From Dictyophora rubrovolvata (lineage: Eukaryota; Basidiomycota; Agaricomycetes; Phallales; Phallaceae), in NCBI GenBank assembly GCA_029959195.1, contig CP114118.1:2816001-2880000 (forward strand): DNA of 64,000 nt, written 5' to 3'. Below are positions 34,947 to 46,910 of this stretch, piece after piece. Numbering within the stretch: position 1 is the stretch's first letter; each line of letters starts with the position of its first letter. A model generated the notes under the pieces. That model did no database searches. It was not told the DNA's origin and saw only the letters and a program-made list of their open reading frames with translations. The position numbers were made by a program, and so were the translations under genes.

Positions 34947-37041
34947 ATGACCACCATCTATTCAACACAGCTTCTCCCGACTGTTGAAACCCACCAGTCG
35001 TCTTTAACAGGCTATCTCGACGGAATATGGAACACAGTATCAGAGAAAATGACAAACGTTGCATCGTACTCTTTCCCCAACCTGGCGCAAACCATCATTC
35101 TCCAGTAATACTATTTAACATTTCCTTAAAAAATAGCTAATGGATTGCACTTCCAAAGATCATTGAAGGGACTGAAGATCGGTGAACTTCGAATTGTTAC
35201 ACCAGCTCAGGATGTTTTAACATTTGGAGATGTCGGACACAACTCTTCTCCCAGCAGTGGCCCAACGCTCAAAGTCGAACTTCGCGTGAAGCGTCAATCA
35301 TTTTGGACAAGAGTATTACTTTCAGATGATCTTGGATTTTCTGAGGCATATATGTGTGGAGATGGTAGGATCGTTGACTCTGTTTCACATCCCTCCTAAA
35401 AACCTTTTCATCAGTTGACTGTGACGATATTTCGACTTTCCTCAAGGTAAGTATACAACTTGTAAATATGAATTGAAGTTCATTAACCTGAGCGTGTAGC
35501 TTATAATATTGAATGGTCAGCATATGAAGACACGATCGGGAGCTAGTTCGTTTCTTGCAATCCCTCGACTCCTCACCGTGGCCCGCTTCCAAGATGACCC
35601 GTTGACGGCAAGAGCAAACATTTCGGCGCACTACGATATTGATAACGAAATGTGAAGTTCCATTCATCACTTTAAAATTTGATCTAATCAAACAATTAAA
35701 ACAGGTTTGCTGCTTTCCTTAGCCCGGACATGAACTATTCCAGCGCCATTTTCCGAGATTATAATGGAGATCTTCGAGATGACAACTCGCAAACATTGGA
35801 AACCCTAGAAGAGGGTCAAATCAGGAAAATGAAGTATGCTTGATTAAAAATTTACAAGTTTTCTTTCGCTAAGTAAACATTGGATTTACAGGAATATAAT
35901 ATACCAAACGCGCATACAAGCCGATCATCGAGTGTTAGAGATAGGTCAGTGCAAATTGATGCCGCGGAGTGTTGTGTTGCTCAGTACTACCAAGGGACGG
36001 GTTGGGGATCTTTTGCTATATTAGCTGTTCAGCTGACAGGTTGCACAATCGAAACTCTAACGTTGTCGTCCGAACAAAAGACATTAGCTGAAGAGCGTAT
36101 CAAAGCGGTCGGTTTGACAGACAAGATAACAGTACATTTAATGGACTACAGAGACTTGAGAAAAATCGCCGAATGGAAACATTATTTTGACCGATTTATT
36201 AGCATCGAGATGATGGAGCACGTTGGAAAGTCTTTCTTTCAGACATATTGGGAGATTGTAGATTGGGCTTTGAAAGAAGATGTTGGGGTTGGCTGTGTCC
36301 AAGTTACGACGCTACCTGAAGCTAGTATGTAATTCAAGATTATCACTCACAGGCTTAAACTTGACTATTATAAAGGAGTTGACAGGTATGATCGTGGGAT
36401 CGATTTCATACGAAAATGGGTATGCTAGAGATATCTATTGTCCTTGTGAACGTGTTGATTAGCTCATCTTTCTCCCGCTATTACCCTAAGAGTATGTACT
36501 TTTATTTTCGAAAAGGGTTTTCATGACAATGGAAAAAAAAATTGTTTACAGTATTCCCCGGATGCTATATCCCCAGTTTAACGCACTTGATCTCAACAAT
36601 GACAAGGGGTACGCAAGGCAGACTCACAACCGATTCGGTTTGGAATATTAGTCCTCATTATTCACGTACACTACGGGAATGGAGACGTAACTTTTTAGTC
36701 AACTTTGGAGGGACAATCGCACCCACATTAAGAGCTCGTTATAATCTTTCGGATTATGACCTTGAAATATTTCGCAGGAAGTGGTGTTGTGAGTTATTCC
36801 GTCCTTGTGTCAAATCATATTTCTTATTTTATCGGTGACAGATTACTTGTAAGCCATCATGCGCTCTGATTATTAGAGTTAAAATGTAATCCGGTTTTGC
36901 AGCGAATACTCAGAAGCTGGGTTTTCCACGAGGAGACTCGGCGCTCATATTATCTTGTTTACACGGGAAGGAAACTTGACTTTTGGATGTACCTGGAACG
37001 ACTATGAAAAAGTTGATACTATTGGAAGTGACGAGGAGTAA
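34947..37041 (+). CDS. Cyclopropane-fatty-acyl-phospholipid synthase-like methyltransferase, copy 1
   Basis: SAM-dependent enzyme that adds a methylene or methyl group to unsaturated acyl chains of membrane lipids. Motifs in order: an N-terminal lipid-side domain with LKIGELRIVTPAQDVLTFGD, SFWTRVLLSDDLGFSEAYM, VDCDDISTFLK and ANISAHYDIDNEMFAAFLS; SPDMNYSSAIF; LEEGQIRKM; the SAM site VLEIGTGWGSFAILA; GCTIETLTLSSEQKTLAEER; the active-site region FDRFISIEMMEHVG; and VFPGCYIPSLTHLISTMTRG. The C-terminus is YNLSDYDLEIFRRKW, then GNLTFGCTWNDYEKV. The start at 34947 (MTTIYSTQLLPT) aligns with that of copy 2. The intron inside the SAM motif uses a gtcagt donor where copy 2 has gtgagc. No membrane segments are seen, unlike sphingolipid C9-methyltransferases of the same superfamily. 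It looks intact. Confidence 0.88.
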
Positions 37042-38166
37042 TTGTTCGTACATCGTACATGTGGAACTTAGTGACTTCTTTTGGTCCCTGGTTCAGACGA
37101 TTTTCTGTCTCTGACACTGGCGGAACTTGTGTAGCGCCTTGCCATAATATATCTTTGGAATTGAGCTCCTTAAACGTCTGATCAAACTCTGTTGAAAAAG
37201 ACTGAATATGCATCCGCCATCGATCTCCCGGGTCAACGAGAAAAGCGTACTCAAATATTTGGGTTCAGGTTCGAGAAACCCGATGATGGCTTCAAACCGG
37301 TTTCTGATGACCTGAAGTAACCTGAGCGGACCAGATAAACTAATGCTACTACTAGTATGCCAAAAGAGATTTTTCATTCTTGGTGCGATAAGGGTTTAAT
37401 TTGGCACGAATTTGATTCATCAAGTTAGAAATTGTTATATTACCCTTGATGGCACGGATCGAAGCCAGGGTTTCCACTTAAGAAACGCGAGGCAATGTCG
37501 ACACTTGTGATCTATCTCATCTCATCTCATCTGCATCTAACATTTACCAAGATAATGGAGTAAAATAATACAAAGGACTTTTGGCTCTGATTTTATCAAC
37601 GCCGATATCAAACCATGTTTTATCATATGAACGCGACATGGAAAATCGTCTTTATTATGTTACTTGAGAAAATAAATCGATAAAGTTGAAGCTCGATGGA
37701 CTCGGACCTCAAACACACATACCTTATTGGGACTTACGAATCACATGCAGCTGACTAAAATGAAATTTGCGATTGAATTCAAATTTGATTGTTTTCAGTC
37801 ACATATCCTATTAATATCAATTGTATAATATGTACACCGCGACACCGAGATAGGAGGGGAAATGTCCTGCAGGACAACTGCAGGAACCACCCTGGCTGGC
37901 TCGGGTCACTGTGAGAAAAACTTGCGTTTCGTCCGTGTCGACGCTAAAGCAGGCTGAAAGTTGACTTTGAAAAAAACGATTATTATGCTATGTTGGGGTG
38001 CGAAGAAAAGAAGCTGCAACTTGGCAAGCAATTTATATCATAGTGTCACGTGCCTCCATTGATTAGTAATGATACGCGCGCATCCGAATATGAATAAATT
38101 CGTTCCTTTCCCTGGTCCATATATATATGGCTTGTGCTGCTGTGCGATAGGATGATCTGGTTGGCC
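37042..38166. other. Spacer between the tandem methyltransferase genes
   Basis: About 1.1 kb with no supported gene. A short catct repeat lies near 37512-37530, and a tatatata box at 38121-38128 sits about 40 bp upstream of the copy 2 start, consistent with its own promoter. Confidence 0.5.
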
Positions 38167-40267
38167 ATGAGTAATATCTATTCCACCCAACTCCTTCCTA
38201 CCGCTGCAACTCACAAATCGTCTCTCACTAGCTATCTGGACGGATTATGGAATACGGCGTCAGAGAAGTTGACCAGTGTTGCCTCGTACTCTTTCCCTAG
38301 TTTAGCGCGATCTATGGTTCTTGGGTATGATATTTGTCCGTATAGAACATGATCGATCATCTCGGTGTTTTCTTAGAGCTTTAAAAAGTCTACAATTTGG
38401 AGAACTACGTGTTATCACACCAGAGAAGGAAGTATTGACATTCGGAAGTACCGACCAAGACTCTTCCGTAGCGTTGAAAGCCGAAATTCGCATAAATCGT
38501 CCTTCATTTTGGACAAGAGTACTCTTATCGGCTGATCTTGGCTTTGGCGAAGCTTATATGTACGGCGATGGTGTGTTTCATACATCTCTTCGAAGTCAAT
38601 CACTCTGGATTACTTTGTTTGCCGTGAAACAGTGGATTGCGATGATATTGCAACATTCCTTAAAGTAACTGAATCATCTCTAATGCGCGCTGAGATTGTC
38701 TGATCACGAACAATCAGCTTATGATCCTGAATAGCCAACAAATTAAGGCACAACTCGCATCTACTGGCGGCTCGTTCCTTTCCAAGGCTAGTCTCCTCAC
38801 TGCTGCTCGTTTTCTGGGCGACTTGTCAACTTCACGGGCTAATATCTCAGCCCATTATGACATCGACAACACAATGTAGGGCACCTTTCAAAGAATTTTG
38901 GAGACCTTCCCACCAATAACTTGCTCATGAGTTAGGTTTGCTGCGTTTCTCAGTCCCGATATGAATTACTCCTCCGCGATTTTCAAAGACTTTGAGGAAG
39001 ACATTCGGCACGATATGTCAGGGAAAAGATTGGAAACGCTTGAAGAGGGTCAAATCAGGAAAATGAGGTACATATCATTTTACGAACTATTTTGAGTCTT
39101 CTTATCACATTATTTTAGAAATTTAATTTATCAGGCACGTATTCGAGAAAATCACAGATTGCTAGAGATAGGTGAGCATTTCGGGTATTCACGTTTTGTG
39201 ATGATTGACTGGATTTTCACGAAGGAACGGGCTGGGGCTCGTTCGCTATTCTAGCCGTACAGCTGACAGGCTGTACCGTCGAAACCATCACTCTATCGTC
39301 TGAGCAAAAAACGTTGGCTGAGGAGCGCATCAAAGCAGCCGGCTTATCTGACAAGATAACAGTGCATTTGATGGATTATCGAGAAATAAAAAACTTTCCG
39401 GCGTGGAAGCACCATTTCGATAGGTTTATCAGCGTCGAGATGATGGAACATGTTGGGAAGGAATTTTTTGAAGCGTATTGGGACGTTGTAGATTGGGCTT
39501 TGAAAGAGTATGATGCGGTTGGTTGCGTTCAGGTTATCACACTACCTGAAGCCAGTTTGTAATTTTTTCTTCCTTTCCGTTCGTTATCACTCGATCTTTT
39601 TCTGTGTAGATGTCGAACAATATGATAAAAAGGTCGATTTCATACGGAAATGGGTAAGGTCATTTTCTATGTTGTATCGCTCGTAATGCGAGTTTGACTT
39701 TCTCCGCCGGGGTTCATTAGAGTATGTCTTTTGGTGCTGCTTTTTCGAATCCCTTGAATAACATTGAACACAGTATTTCCTGGAGGCTATATACCTAGTC
39801 TAACTCATTTAATCTCAACCATGACAAGTGGTACAAAAGGTCGACTGACGACCGACTCAGTCTGGAATATTGGTCCACACTACGCACGCACATTGCGAGA
39901 ATGGAACCGCAACTTCTTACGCAACTTTGAAGATGTCATCTCACCAGGTTTAAGAATTCGTTACAACCTGTCAGACTCTGACCTGGAAGTTTTCCGGAGG
40001 AAGTGGCGCTGTAAGTTCTTCTTATCGGTTATAACATTTGTGTGCGTTTCTAATGTTAATCGCTCTCTGTAAGACTATTTGTAAGTCTTCTTCGAGGATT
40101 GAATTAGTAGCTTATAATTTTAAATCTTTCTTAGCGAATCTTGTGAAGCGGGTTTTGCTACTAGAACAATAGGTGACCACATAATCTCGTTTACTCGGGA
40201 AGGCAATATGGCTCTGGGTTGCACCTGGGATGATTATGGCAAAGTTGACGTCTTCAACTTCAAATAA
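38167..40267 (+). CDS. Cyclopropane-fatty-acyl-phospholipid synthase-like methyltransferase, copy 2
   Basis: Tandem paralogue of the gene at 34947-37041 with the same intron positions and motif order. MSNIYSTQLLPTAATHKSS starts it. Then come LKSLQFGELRVITPEKEVLT, SFWTRVLLSADLGFGEAYMY, VDCDDIATFLK, FAAFLSPDMNYSSAIF and LLEIGTGWGSFAILAVQLTG. The last is spliced with donor gtgagc in the middle of the SAM motif. GCTVETITLSSEQ, FDRFISVEMMEHVG and VFPGGYIPSLTHLISTMTSG follow, with the end at GCTWDDYGKVDVFNFK. By eye the two proteins share most residues, but intron sequences differ widely, so the duplication is old and both copies have been kept. In-frame codons exist upstream (from 38134), but the alignment with copy 1 favours 38167. 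Confidence 0.88.
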
Positions 40268-40508
40268 ACTCGCGTCGACAGCTGAGCGCCATAGACGATG
40301 ATCTCAGACTGCGGAGTGCTCCATGCCTATCATCTACTCTCGTTTGGCGTGTTTTTCGTTGTGTACATTTTCTGATAAACAGATCAGTAAAAATAAATTG
40401 TGTATTGTCCATATTGTAATCTGCCCAAAATCTACCCTCAAACTGGCATCAACACCAACCTATCGAGAGAATTGTCGGCGGGAGCCGAAGAACCATAAGG
40501 TCACGCGA

Positions 40509-40535
40509 TCACGTGAAATCACGAAATGTCACGCA
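40509..40535. promoter_or_regulatory. CACGTG plus GTCACGCA promoter motif
   Basis: The sequence tcacgtgaaa at 40509-40518 is followed by gtcacgca at 40528-40535, about 45-70 bp upstream of the start at 40580. Nearly the same arrangement lies upstream of RAE1 at 60165-60183. CACGTG is the site of bHLH regulators; the GTCACGCA partner is unassigned. Confidence 0.45.
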
Positions 40536-40579
40536 ACTAAGCGCTTGAACGCGACCTAGCTTTTCTTCTTGCTTGGACC

Positions 40580-41737
40580 ATGTCGACACCCGGAGAAGTT
40601 ATCTTGATTCATTCTGATTCAGAGGAAGATGAACTCTATATGCCCTCGAATCGTAAATATATTCTACCGAAGAAACCCGTCTCAGATGAGATTGTCCCTG
40701 ACTCAGAAGGTGAACAAGAATCTTTGCCACTCGTTTCTCGTACCCCGCACCGACCGCGACAACAACAGCAACGGCAAGAACAAAGCAATGCGCATTCATC
40801 CCATATATCACCTGTTAACAAGCGAAAGAAGAAGACGAAGTCTAGCGATAATGCACAAGGAGAGCCGAAGGCGAAGAAGATGAAAGCAGCAAAAGTCGGT
40901 CTTTAATGATTCCTTCTTAACCCGTTTAAAGGTTGAATGGTTCCCAAGGCGGTTATTTCATCTCAAGAAACTAGTGACAAGCATAATTCGAACAGCGAGG
41001 AACCTCAGTCTTCTTCTTCACAACCGCGATCCCTTCCCACTAAACCGCGACCTAAACCTAAACCGAAACCGAAAGCCAAACCGAAGAAGCAGACAGAAGG
41101 TTCTGAAACTACATCAACTGCGCCTGAAAATGCTTCCGAATTCTTTCAACCTCAGCCAGACCCTCAAATCCAAGTTCAACCTCGAATTCAGCAAGAATCA
41201 CCTAGACCTTTAACCGATGACCAGCCGTCGTTTAAAACATGGCCTCAACCTCAGCCGGTAAAACCATTCGTCCAAATCGCGAAACCAAAACCAAAAGGAA
41301 AGGAAAGAGAAAAAGATCCCGAGAAGGAAAACCCACCTTCACCCGCAAAGGATACGCGACAACCAGTAACGCCTGCCTCGGCCGCTACCTCTCTGACGAG
41401 CACCACCACTTTGCGAACCGACAAGAAGAGTCGAAACCGACCTCTCACAGACATTCTTCGAGAACTCAACAAAATTGGCACGCCTCGTTGTTCACCCGCA
41501 GTATCTCGGGGTTTTTTGGCTCGTATTGCACCATTGCACCCCAATAAGCGCGAGCCTCCACCACCACCACCCCCGCGTATTATGCCCAAAAAGACTAAAA
41601 AAGAAATTCAAATGGAAGAACGGTGGGAAGAAGAACTTCAGGATAGTATACCTAATTGGTGTGAGTTAAGGGAAGAAGAACGAACACAGTATAGGAAGCA
41701 AAAGCGAGATTGGGAGCTTGGGTTGTATGAAGATTGA
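40580..41737 (+). CDS. Disordered nuclear protein with SUMO-interacting motif
   Basis: I do not recognise the family. The N-terminus reads EVILIHSDSEEDE: a hydrophobic VILI followed by an acidic/serine stretch, the classic SUMO-interacting motif. A second acidic patch, IVPDSEGEQE, follows. Next is a basic cluster (NKRKKKTKSS, KAKKMKAAK) that would serve as nuclear signal, then a Pro/Lys run with a KPK repeat. The C-terminal 110 residues look most ordered: RPLTDILRELNKIG, SRGFLARIAPLHPNKREPP, a polyproline run, and a charged helix with EERWEEELQDSIPNWCELRE. A frame break near 40897 is resolved by a 54-nt intron (about 40895-40948, weak donor gtcggt) joining KMKAAK to AVISSQETS. Otherwise it would be two ORFs. 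The role may be in chromatin or DNA repair, by inference only. Confidence 0.65.
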
Positions 41738-42397
41738 TAAGGCGCAGTTGGTGTTTTGTTCTAGGCGATTTGAAATTACTACGTATGGTCTTTCTTTTTT
41801 CGAAATCGGTGTTGAATGATTGGGCTATACGTGAAGTAGCTACATAACAGAATGAAGTGAAATTTCGTTAAAATGTAGACGACAATATCAGCCGAAAACT
41901 TCGGGAATGCGACATCGTGTGACGTAAAATCCGGCGTTGCATTAGGGGGATATCAGAGTAGGCCGTTTCAAGGCCGTTTCTCTGCCTGTATTGAGATGTC
42001 GGGAATATTTCGGGAATACCACTTATCCCGTTTTAACTCTGAACGATCTGAGCACCCCCGTTGCCCGTCCATTTCGAACGTCGTTTCACCTGTGCATTGT
42101 GCAGTTGTACAGAACTTATTAAAGAAATATTTATATAAATCCTCCTTAAAAATACATCCCTGACCGAGAATTTAATGACCGAGGAGTGAAAAGGACAGCA
42201 AAACGCCTTGAAGCGGCCTACTGACATCCCTTTATTATCTCAATGTATTTCAAGAAGATTATGAATGCATTTGTGAACACGATGATAATGTTTACATATT
42301 AGGATGAAAATAATGGCAATTCTTAATGATTATTTACCTATGAGTAGCCGCAAGGACCACCTGTTAAAAAAAAACCCATCACCACATGATGACCTTT
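41738..42397. other. Intergenic, convergent 3' ends
   Basis: Space between the convergent SIM-protein and dioxygenase genes. No supported gene; AT-rich 3' flank sequence. Confidence 0.5.
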
Positions 42398-43937
42398 TTA
42401 TCGAATGACTGCAGAAGCGGTTCTGTCCCGGACACCCTTTAGGAAAGGCATGAGATCCGTTCCACCGGTTCCTTTACACTGCATCTCGTCTTCGCCAGTG
42501 ACGACTGGCTGCACTAAAGCTTCTGATTCGTGTTGCACACGTCTAGCTTGAGATATGATGTACAATGTCGCAATTCTGATGTGAGCGTCTCTAAATCGTT
42601 TGAGAGCGGTAATCGATGCGTTGTAAGCAGCTCTCAGATCTTTCCGCACTTCAATCTCTTCTGGTGAGAAATTGTTGCAGGGTGATCCATCGGTCGGGGA
42701 AAATGACGGTGGTTGGGCCATCACGATGGCACGTAGCGATCTTGGGCTTTGTTTCAGATGGTTTAAAAAAGCTCGATGGTGTCGTGGCATGTATACTTGC
42801 ATCCGCTCAAGGAAAGGGGATTGCTTCTCCACATTGGGTGCCATTGTTGACACAGCTGTTCCGGTCCCACCAGGAACATGAGTGTGAGAAAATTGATCAA
42901 CGCCCAAAAAGATGTCTAGAACGTGGATTATCGAACTTTGTCCCGCGCTCGGGCCTGAGAGTTCCGTAGGCTCTTGCAAATTCGCTTTGGTGGCGCCTTC
43001 GAATACCCAAGGACGTGAATCCTGACCACGGAACCAGGGTCTAATTTGTTCGTAGAAAACGGCCGGATCACATCCGAGCCTTACGTCATTTAAGATAACT
43101 GTCATTTCATCGATAACGGCCACAAGCTGGCTGAGATAGTGTGAGATCCGTTGTAAGGACAGCAGATCGCCTACGAATGCCTCGTCCTCTATTGATCGAA
43201 GAAGTGCGAGCGCTGATACGCCGACTAACTCAATTCGGGCTGATGTCAGATAAAAGTGTTCTTCGTCTGGTGTTCCGGTGAATGTGGTTTGTGAGTGAAG
43301 TTGCATGGGGTCAATGTGGGACGCGTCTCCGGAGCTTAGTTCCCAGTTGTAGAGGACATTGTCGGAATATGTGAGGATAGGCGGTACGACTAGGTCGGCG
43401 GAAACTTCTAAAAGTGGAATAGACAATGGTGCAGGAATATAGATAGGGGAAGTGGGATCAGCCGATGGTGGCAGCGAGTGGATGTACGTATGCAGGATAA
43501 ATGTCAAGACGTGGTGGGCTCGTCGGAGCATGACTTCAGACTTGGATAGTTCCGAAGTCGAAAGAGTAGGCATCTAATATCGAAAGCAACTCAATCATCA
43601 GTAAAAAGATATTATAGTTAAAGAAATTATTATTATTATTTAGTACCTGTTGAACCTTTCTCCGCCATGTCTCAGAAGCATCTCTGTCCCTTTCAGTCAA
43701 GTCTTTGCGTTCGCCAACTTTGAACCGCTTCGTTGATATGTCATCTAACAGCTGTTCCCAAATAGAGTATGTTGACGGTAGTCTCTCTAAAGGAGGAGAT
43801 GGGGGCATAAACCCAGTCCTGACGTCCACGTCGAAATCATGTGCAGCAAGAGTCGATGTATCTGGGACGACACCCAAATGGCTGACATTTTGACGAGGAA
43901 GAGATAGAAAGTGGTTCGGAGGAAGGAAATAAGACAT
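42398..43937 (-). CDS. Indoleamine 2,3-dioxygenase family protein
   Basis: Haem enzyme that opens the indole ring of tryptophan to N-formylkynurenine, the first step of NAD synthesis through kynurenine. Two exons, 43647-43937 and 42398-43573, joined in phase across a 73-nt intron with an AT-rich triplet run, give 488 residues. The N-terminus carries FDVDVRTGFMPPSPPLERLP, then WEQLLDD. Middle: VLTFILHTYIHSLPPS, SADLVVPPILTYSDNVLYNW. Family signature: GPSAGQSSIIHVLDIFLGV (about residue 320). The proximal haem His lies in MQVYMPRHHRAFLNHL. The tail carries ALKRFRDAHIRIATLYIISQ. Every landmark is present. The family in fungi has several subtypes, and which one this is cannot be told by eye. Confidence 0.92.
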
Positions 43938-44427
43938 AATTTATTCGATGTGTGAGGCAGAGGGAAGGGCAGAAACAGTGCGCAAAAAAATAAAATAATA
44001 CAGAGCCTGCTTATATATTTTGTATGCGGACCCAGTAGCTTGGGCGCTTTTGAATTATGTGCCAAATTGCCGAAGGCGGCCCAAGTATGTATGCGTTAAT
44101 TTCCCACGGCGTGTGATGTATTGACAGCTCACAAACGCTACTACATTCTAATTCAAATTCTTAGCCTTTCCAAAGTATATTTCCGGAATTAAATTAGAAA
44201 TTCAGCGGTACTATGAGCATCCGATTTTTGGTGGCTGTTCTCTAATAGTAAGAAGCATCGCTCGGGCTCATTAGCATTGCCACGGACATCCAGAATTCCC
44301 AGATGATTCCATCTATATTGACAAGCTGAATGACAGATGTCGAAGTGTGGTAGTCGATGACATGATAATACCTGATAATACAAGAGTCCGAACATTTAAT
44401 ATGGTAAGATAATCTCCAGAGTTGAGG
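43938..44427. other. Intergenic, nothing recognised
   Basis: About 490 bp between the start of the dioxygenase gene and the end of the ankyrin gene. A 68-codon minus-strand frame (44189-44395) has no visible homology. Confidence 0.4.
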
Positions 44428-45326
44428 TCAAATATGCCTCAAGGATTTCATTTCGGGCACACATCCCTTCTCAATAATAAAATATTCTACGATTTCCCTT
44501 GCGTCCTTTCTTATCGCCAGGTCCACCAAACAAGCATCGATAATCAGCCTATCCAACCGTTTGCGTTTTTTACTCGATCCGGGTCTCAGTTCTGGTTCAC
44601 ATTCAACCAACAATTTCACCATCTCCAAGTCTTTCGCCAGAATCGCAGCTTTGACAGCTGCATAACCCCGCAATCGGGGATCAGCGCCACGATCAAGAAG
44701 AAACTGAACCAAGCTGGGAAAACGTGCATGAACGGCTCGGAACAGTGGATAGCCGTTATAAGAATTCGCGAAAGGTTTCACAAAAGGAAAAGGGATGGTC
44801 GAATTTTTCACGGCCGATCGTGATGAGGTCCCCTTCTGCCATAAAAACCGTAGCAAAGGTAAGGGATCCGAGTTGGGACCGTACGTCGCCGTCATGGAAC
44901 TATCCAGGGAACGAAAGGCTCTCCTGGGAAGTTCAAATATATCCTTGAAACTTGCATCTGGTATATTGACAGGTATCGGTATCTTGTTCAATAGATGTGA
45001 CAAAGCTTCCAAAACTTGGATAGTGCAGACAGGATACCGCAAAGCTGGAGTCAGGAATTTCCCAGAGATACATGTCAAACCCTCCTCGGAACGACAAAAT
45101 ACCGGCGTATGTCGACCAAGTATATATTGGGCATGCAAAACTGCTGAACCTGTCTTGATGACTGTATAGATATATTTCGAAGCAAGCGGAAGAGAAGGCG
45201 AGAGTGCCAAGAGGTAGAGCTCGTACAGGAGCTTTTTTTGACGTCAGTAAGTTGACAAAAAAGCTATACAAAAACGTTTCAGCCCACCTCAATCGGCAAG
45301 TCGGTTAATGTTCTTGATCCTCCCAT
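44428..45326 (-). CDS. Small ankyrin-repeat protein with F-box-like start
   Basis: Two exons, 45288-45326 and 44428-45231, give 280 residues. The start at 45326 yields MGGSRTLTDLPIE, which joins in phase to LLYELYLLALSPSLPLASKY. This is the short F-box-like beginning seen in many basidiomycete ankyrin proteins. The middle carries AVLHAQYILGRH. The second half holds about three ankyrin repeats: GYPLFRAVHARFPSLVQFLL then DRGADPRLRGY, and AAVKAAILAKDLEMVKLLVE. It would act as an adaptor, perhaps in ubiquitin ligase targeting; that is inference. Further in-frame codons exist upstream to 45500, but with unlikely composition. Confidence 0.7.
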
Positions 45327-46910
45327 GGGACCATGAGATCTTGAGAGACGAGCGAGAACTTGAAAGGGGGCTGTTGTTGATGACGTAACCCCTTCTCTTG
45401 CCTGTAGCCGACCATTCAATGTCAAATGTGAACCAACTCTTCTTATTGACAGCTCCAATACAAATAAAGCTGGCACTTTGATGTGCTTGCCACAATGCAA
45501 TGCTTTGTATCTGTCACTCCACCTGAGGTGGGTTGCAACATAGAAGACGTACTAAGTGGCGAACTTAGCTTAAATTAATTTTCTATCGCCAGCTTGGGGA
45601 GACGGGGCAACTTTGAAGTTCGATACTAAGTATTATTTACTATCTCTTATCTCACTACTGGAATAATTTGATGATTTCATATAATGTAGGTCCAGGGCAT
45701 CGTGAACCATATTGAAAATAAATTTGACGAACCCTTCCAAGCTTCCAGTGTAGGAAGAAATAAGCGTCACCGCGTCACGACATGCTTCGTTGAATGACAG
45801 CGTATTGAGGCCACGCAATTTTAGCCAATTTAAAGGCTAAAGCGCTGCAAACAAATGAATTACGGTCAACAAAGGCCACATGCTACATATGTAGTTCTGA
45901 TGAGTGCCTATAGCATAACATTCTCAAAGACGAATTGATCTTCACTCAGACCATCCGTATTTGATATGACAGACCTGTCCAAATATAATGCACCAAGTCA
46001 ATCAACAATCAAAGCGGCCGCATTAGCAAGACCAGCCCCCAACCAACCTCACACGTTCCGACGAGTCGGACCTTCTCGTGTAGTTCTGAGGAAGCGATGG
46101 TTGCTTGCTGGCAATTTAAACCTTACAACGCGCCTAAGAAGAATGTAAATATGGACAGAAAAAGGGTGCTCACTCGTCTTCAGCCTTTACGGCGTCCGAA
46201 ACTTTATTTCAGACATTTATCATGAGTTTCGAAAGGAAAGGAGCTTATAATAAACTTTGTTATTCGTGTGCATAGCATACCTATAAACCTTCTTCAGTGC
46301 CAGTGAACCTGAAGAAGTTAATGTCAATTCTCGCCGAGCTGACCAAGACCGAGCTGACCGGTCTTCTTTCAAGATTTCAATTGGCTCAGAATTAAATGAT
46401 ATTTTTACCTCATGTCCATAACGCATGCAGAAGGTGAATTCACATTTGTTATTGACCTGGGGTTGGCGATATATAGCGGGAAACAGTCCTTAAATGAGAT
46501 TTGTACAATTCCTTAAGCGAGGGATCGAGAATAGTCAGCCCTTTCAATGCGATGTGTTATCAGATACAGCTGGAGATCTAGAAGAAGATATAAAATTCAG
46601 TATTTCATAATGGCAGGTAAGAGGCTAATGAAATTCATACAGTTACTTAAGCGAGATATAAAAGGCCCTTTCTATGTATGCGATATGTCGGGTCTAAGGC
46701 TGGAGATGGACCAGAAGACCAATTAGTACTAGCCAATACAATCCTGATAATTTTGCGAACGCAAGCGTGGTGAGTGAGGAAAGGTGTCGTTTGCATATTG
46801 TGATAAAAACGTAACAATACAGACTACAATAAATGAGATTCAGGCTTGTATTGAACTTGCAATCGTGGTTCAGTATGTAATACAAGAAGCGAAAATACTG
46901 ACGTACAGAC
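45327..46910. other. Gene-poor stretch with a possible relic exon
   Basis: About 1.6 kb. On the minus strand 45848-45633 there is a helical, coding-like stretch (LNWLKLRGLNTLSFNEACRD, then VTLISSYTGSLEGFVKFIFN) with a possible acceptor just before it. No start or partner exon is convincing. It may be a relic or the last exon of an undetected gene. The rest shows nothing. Confidence 0.3.
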
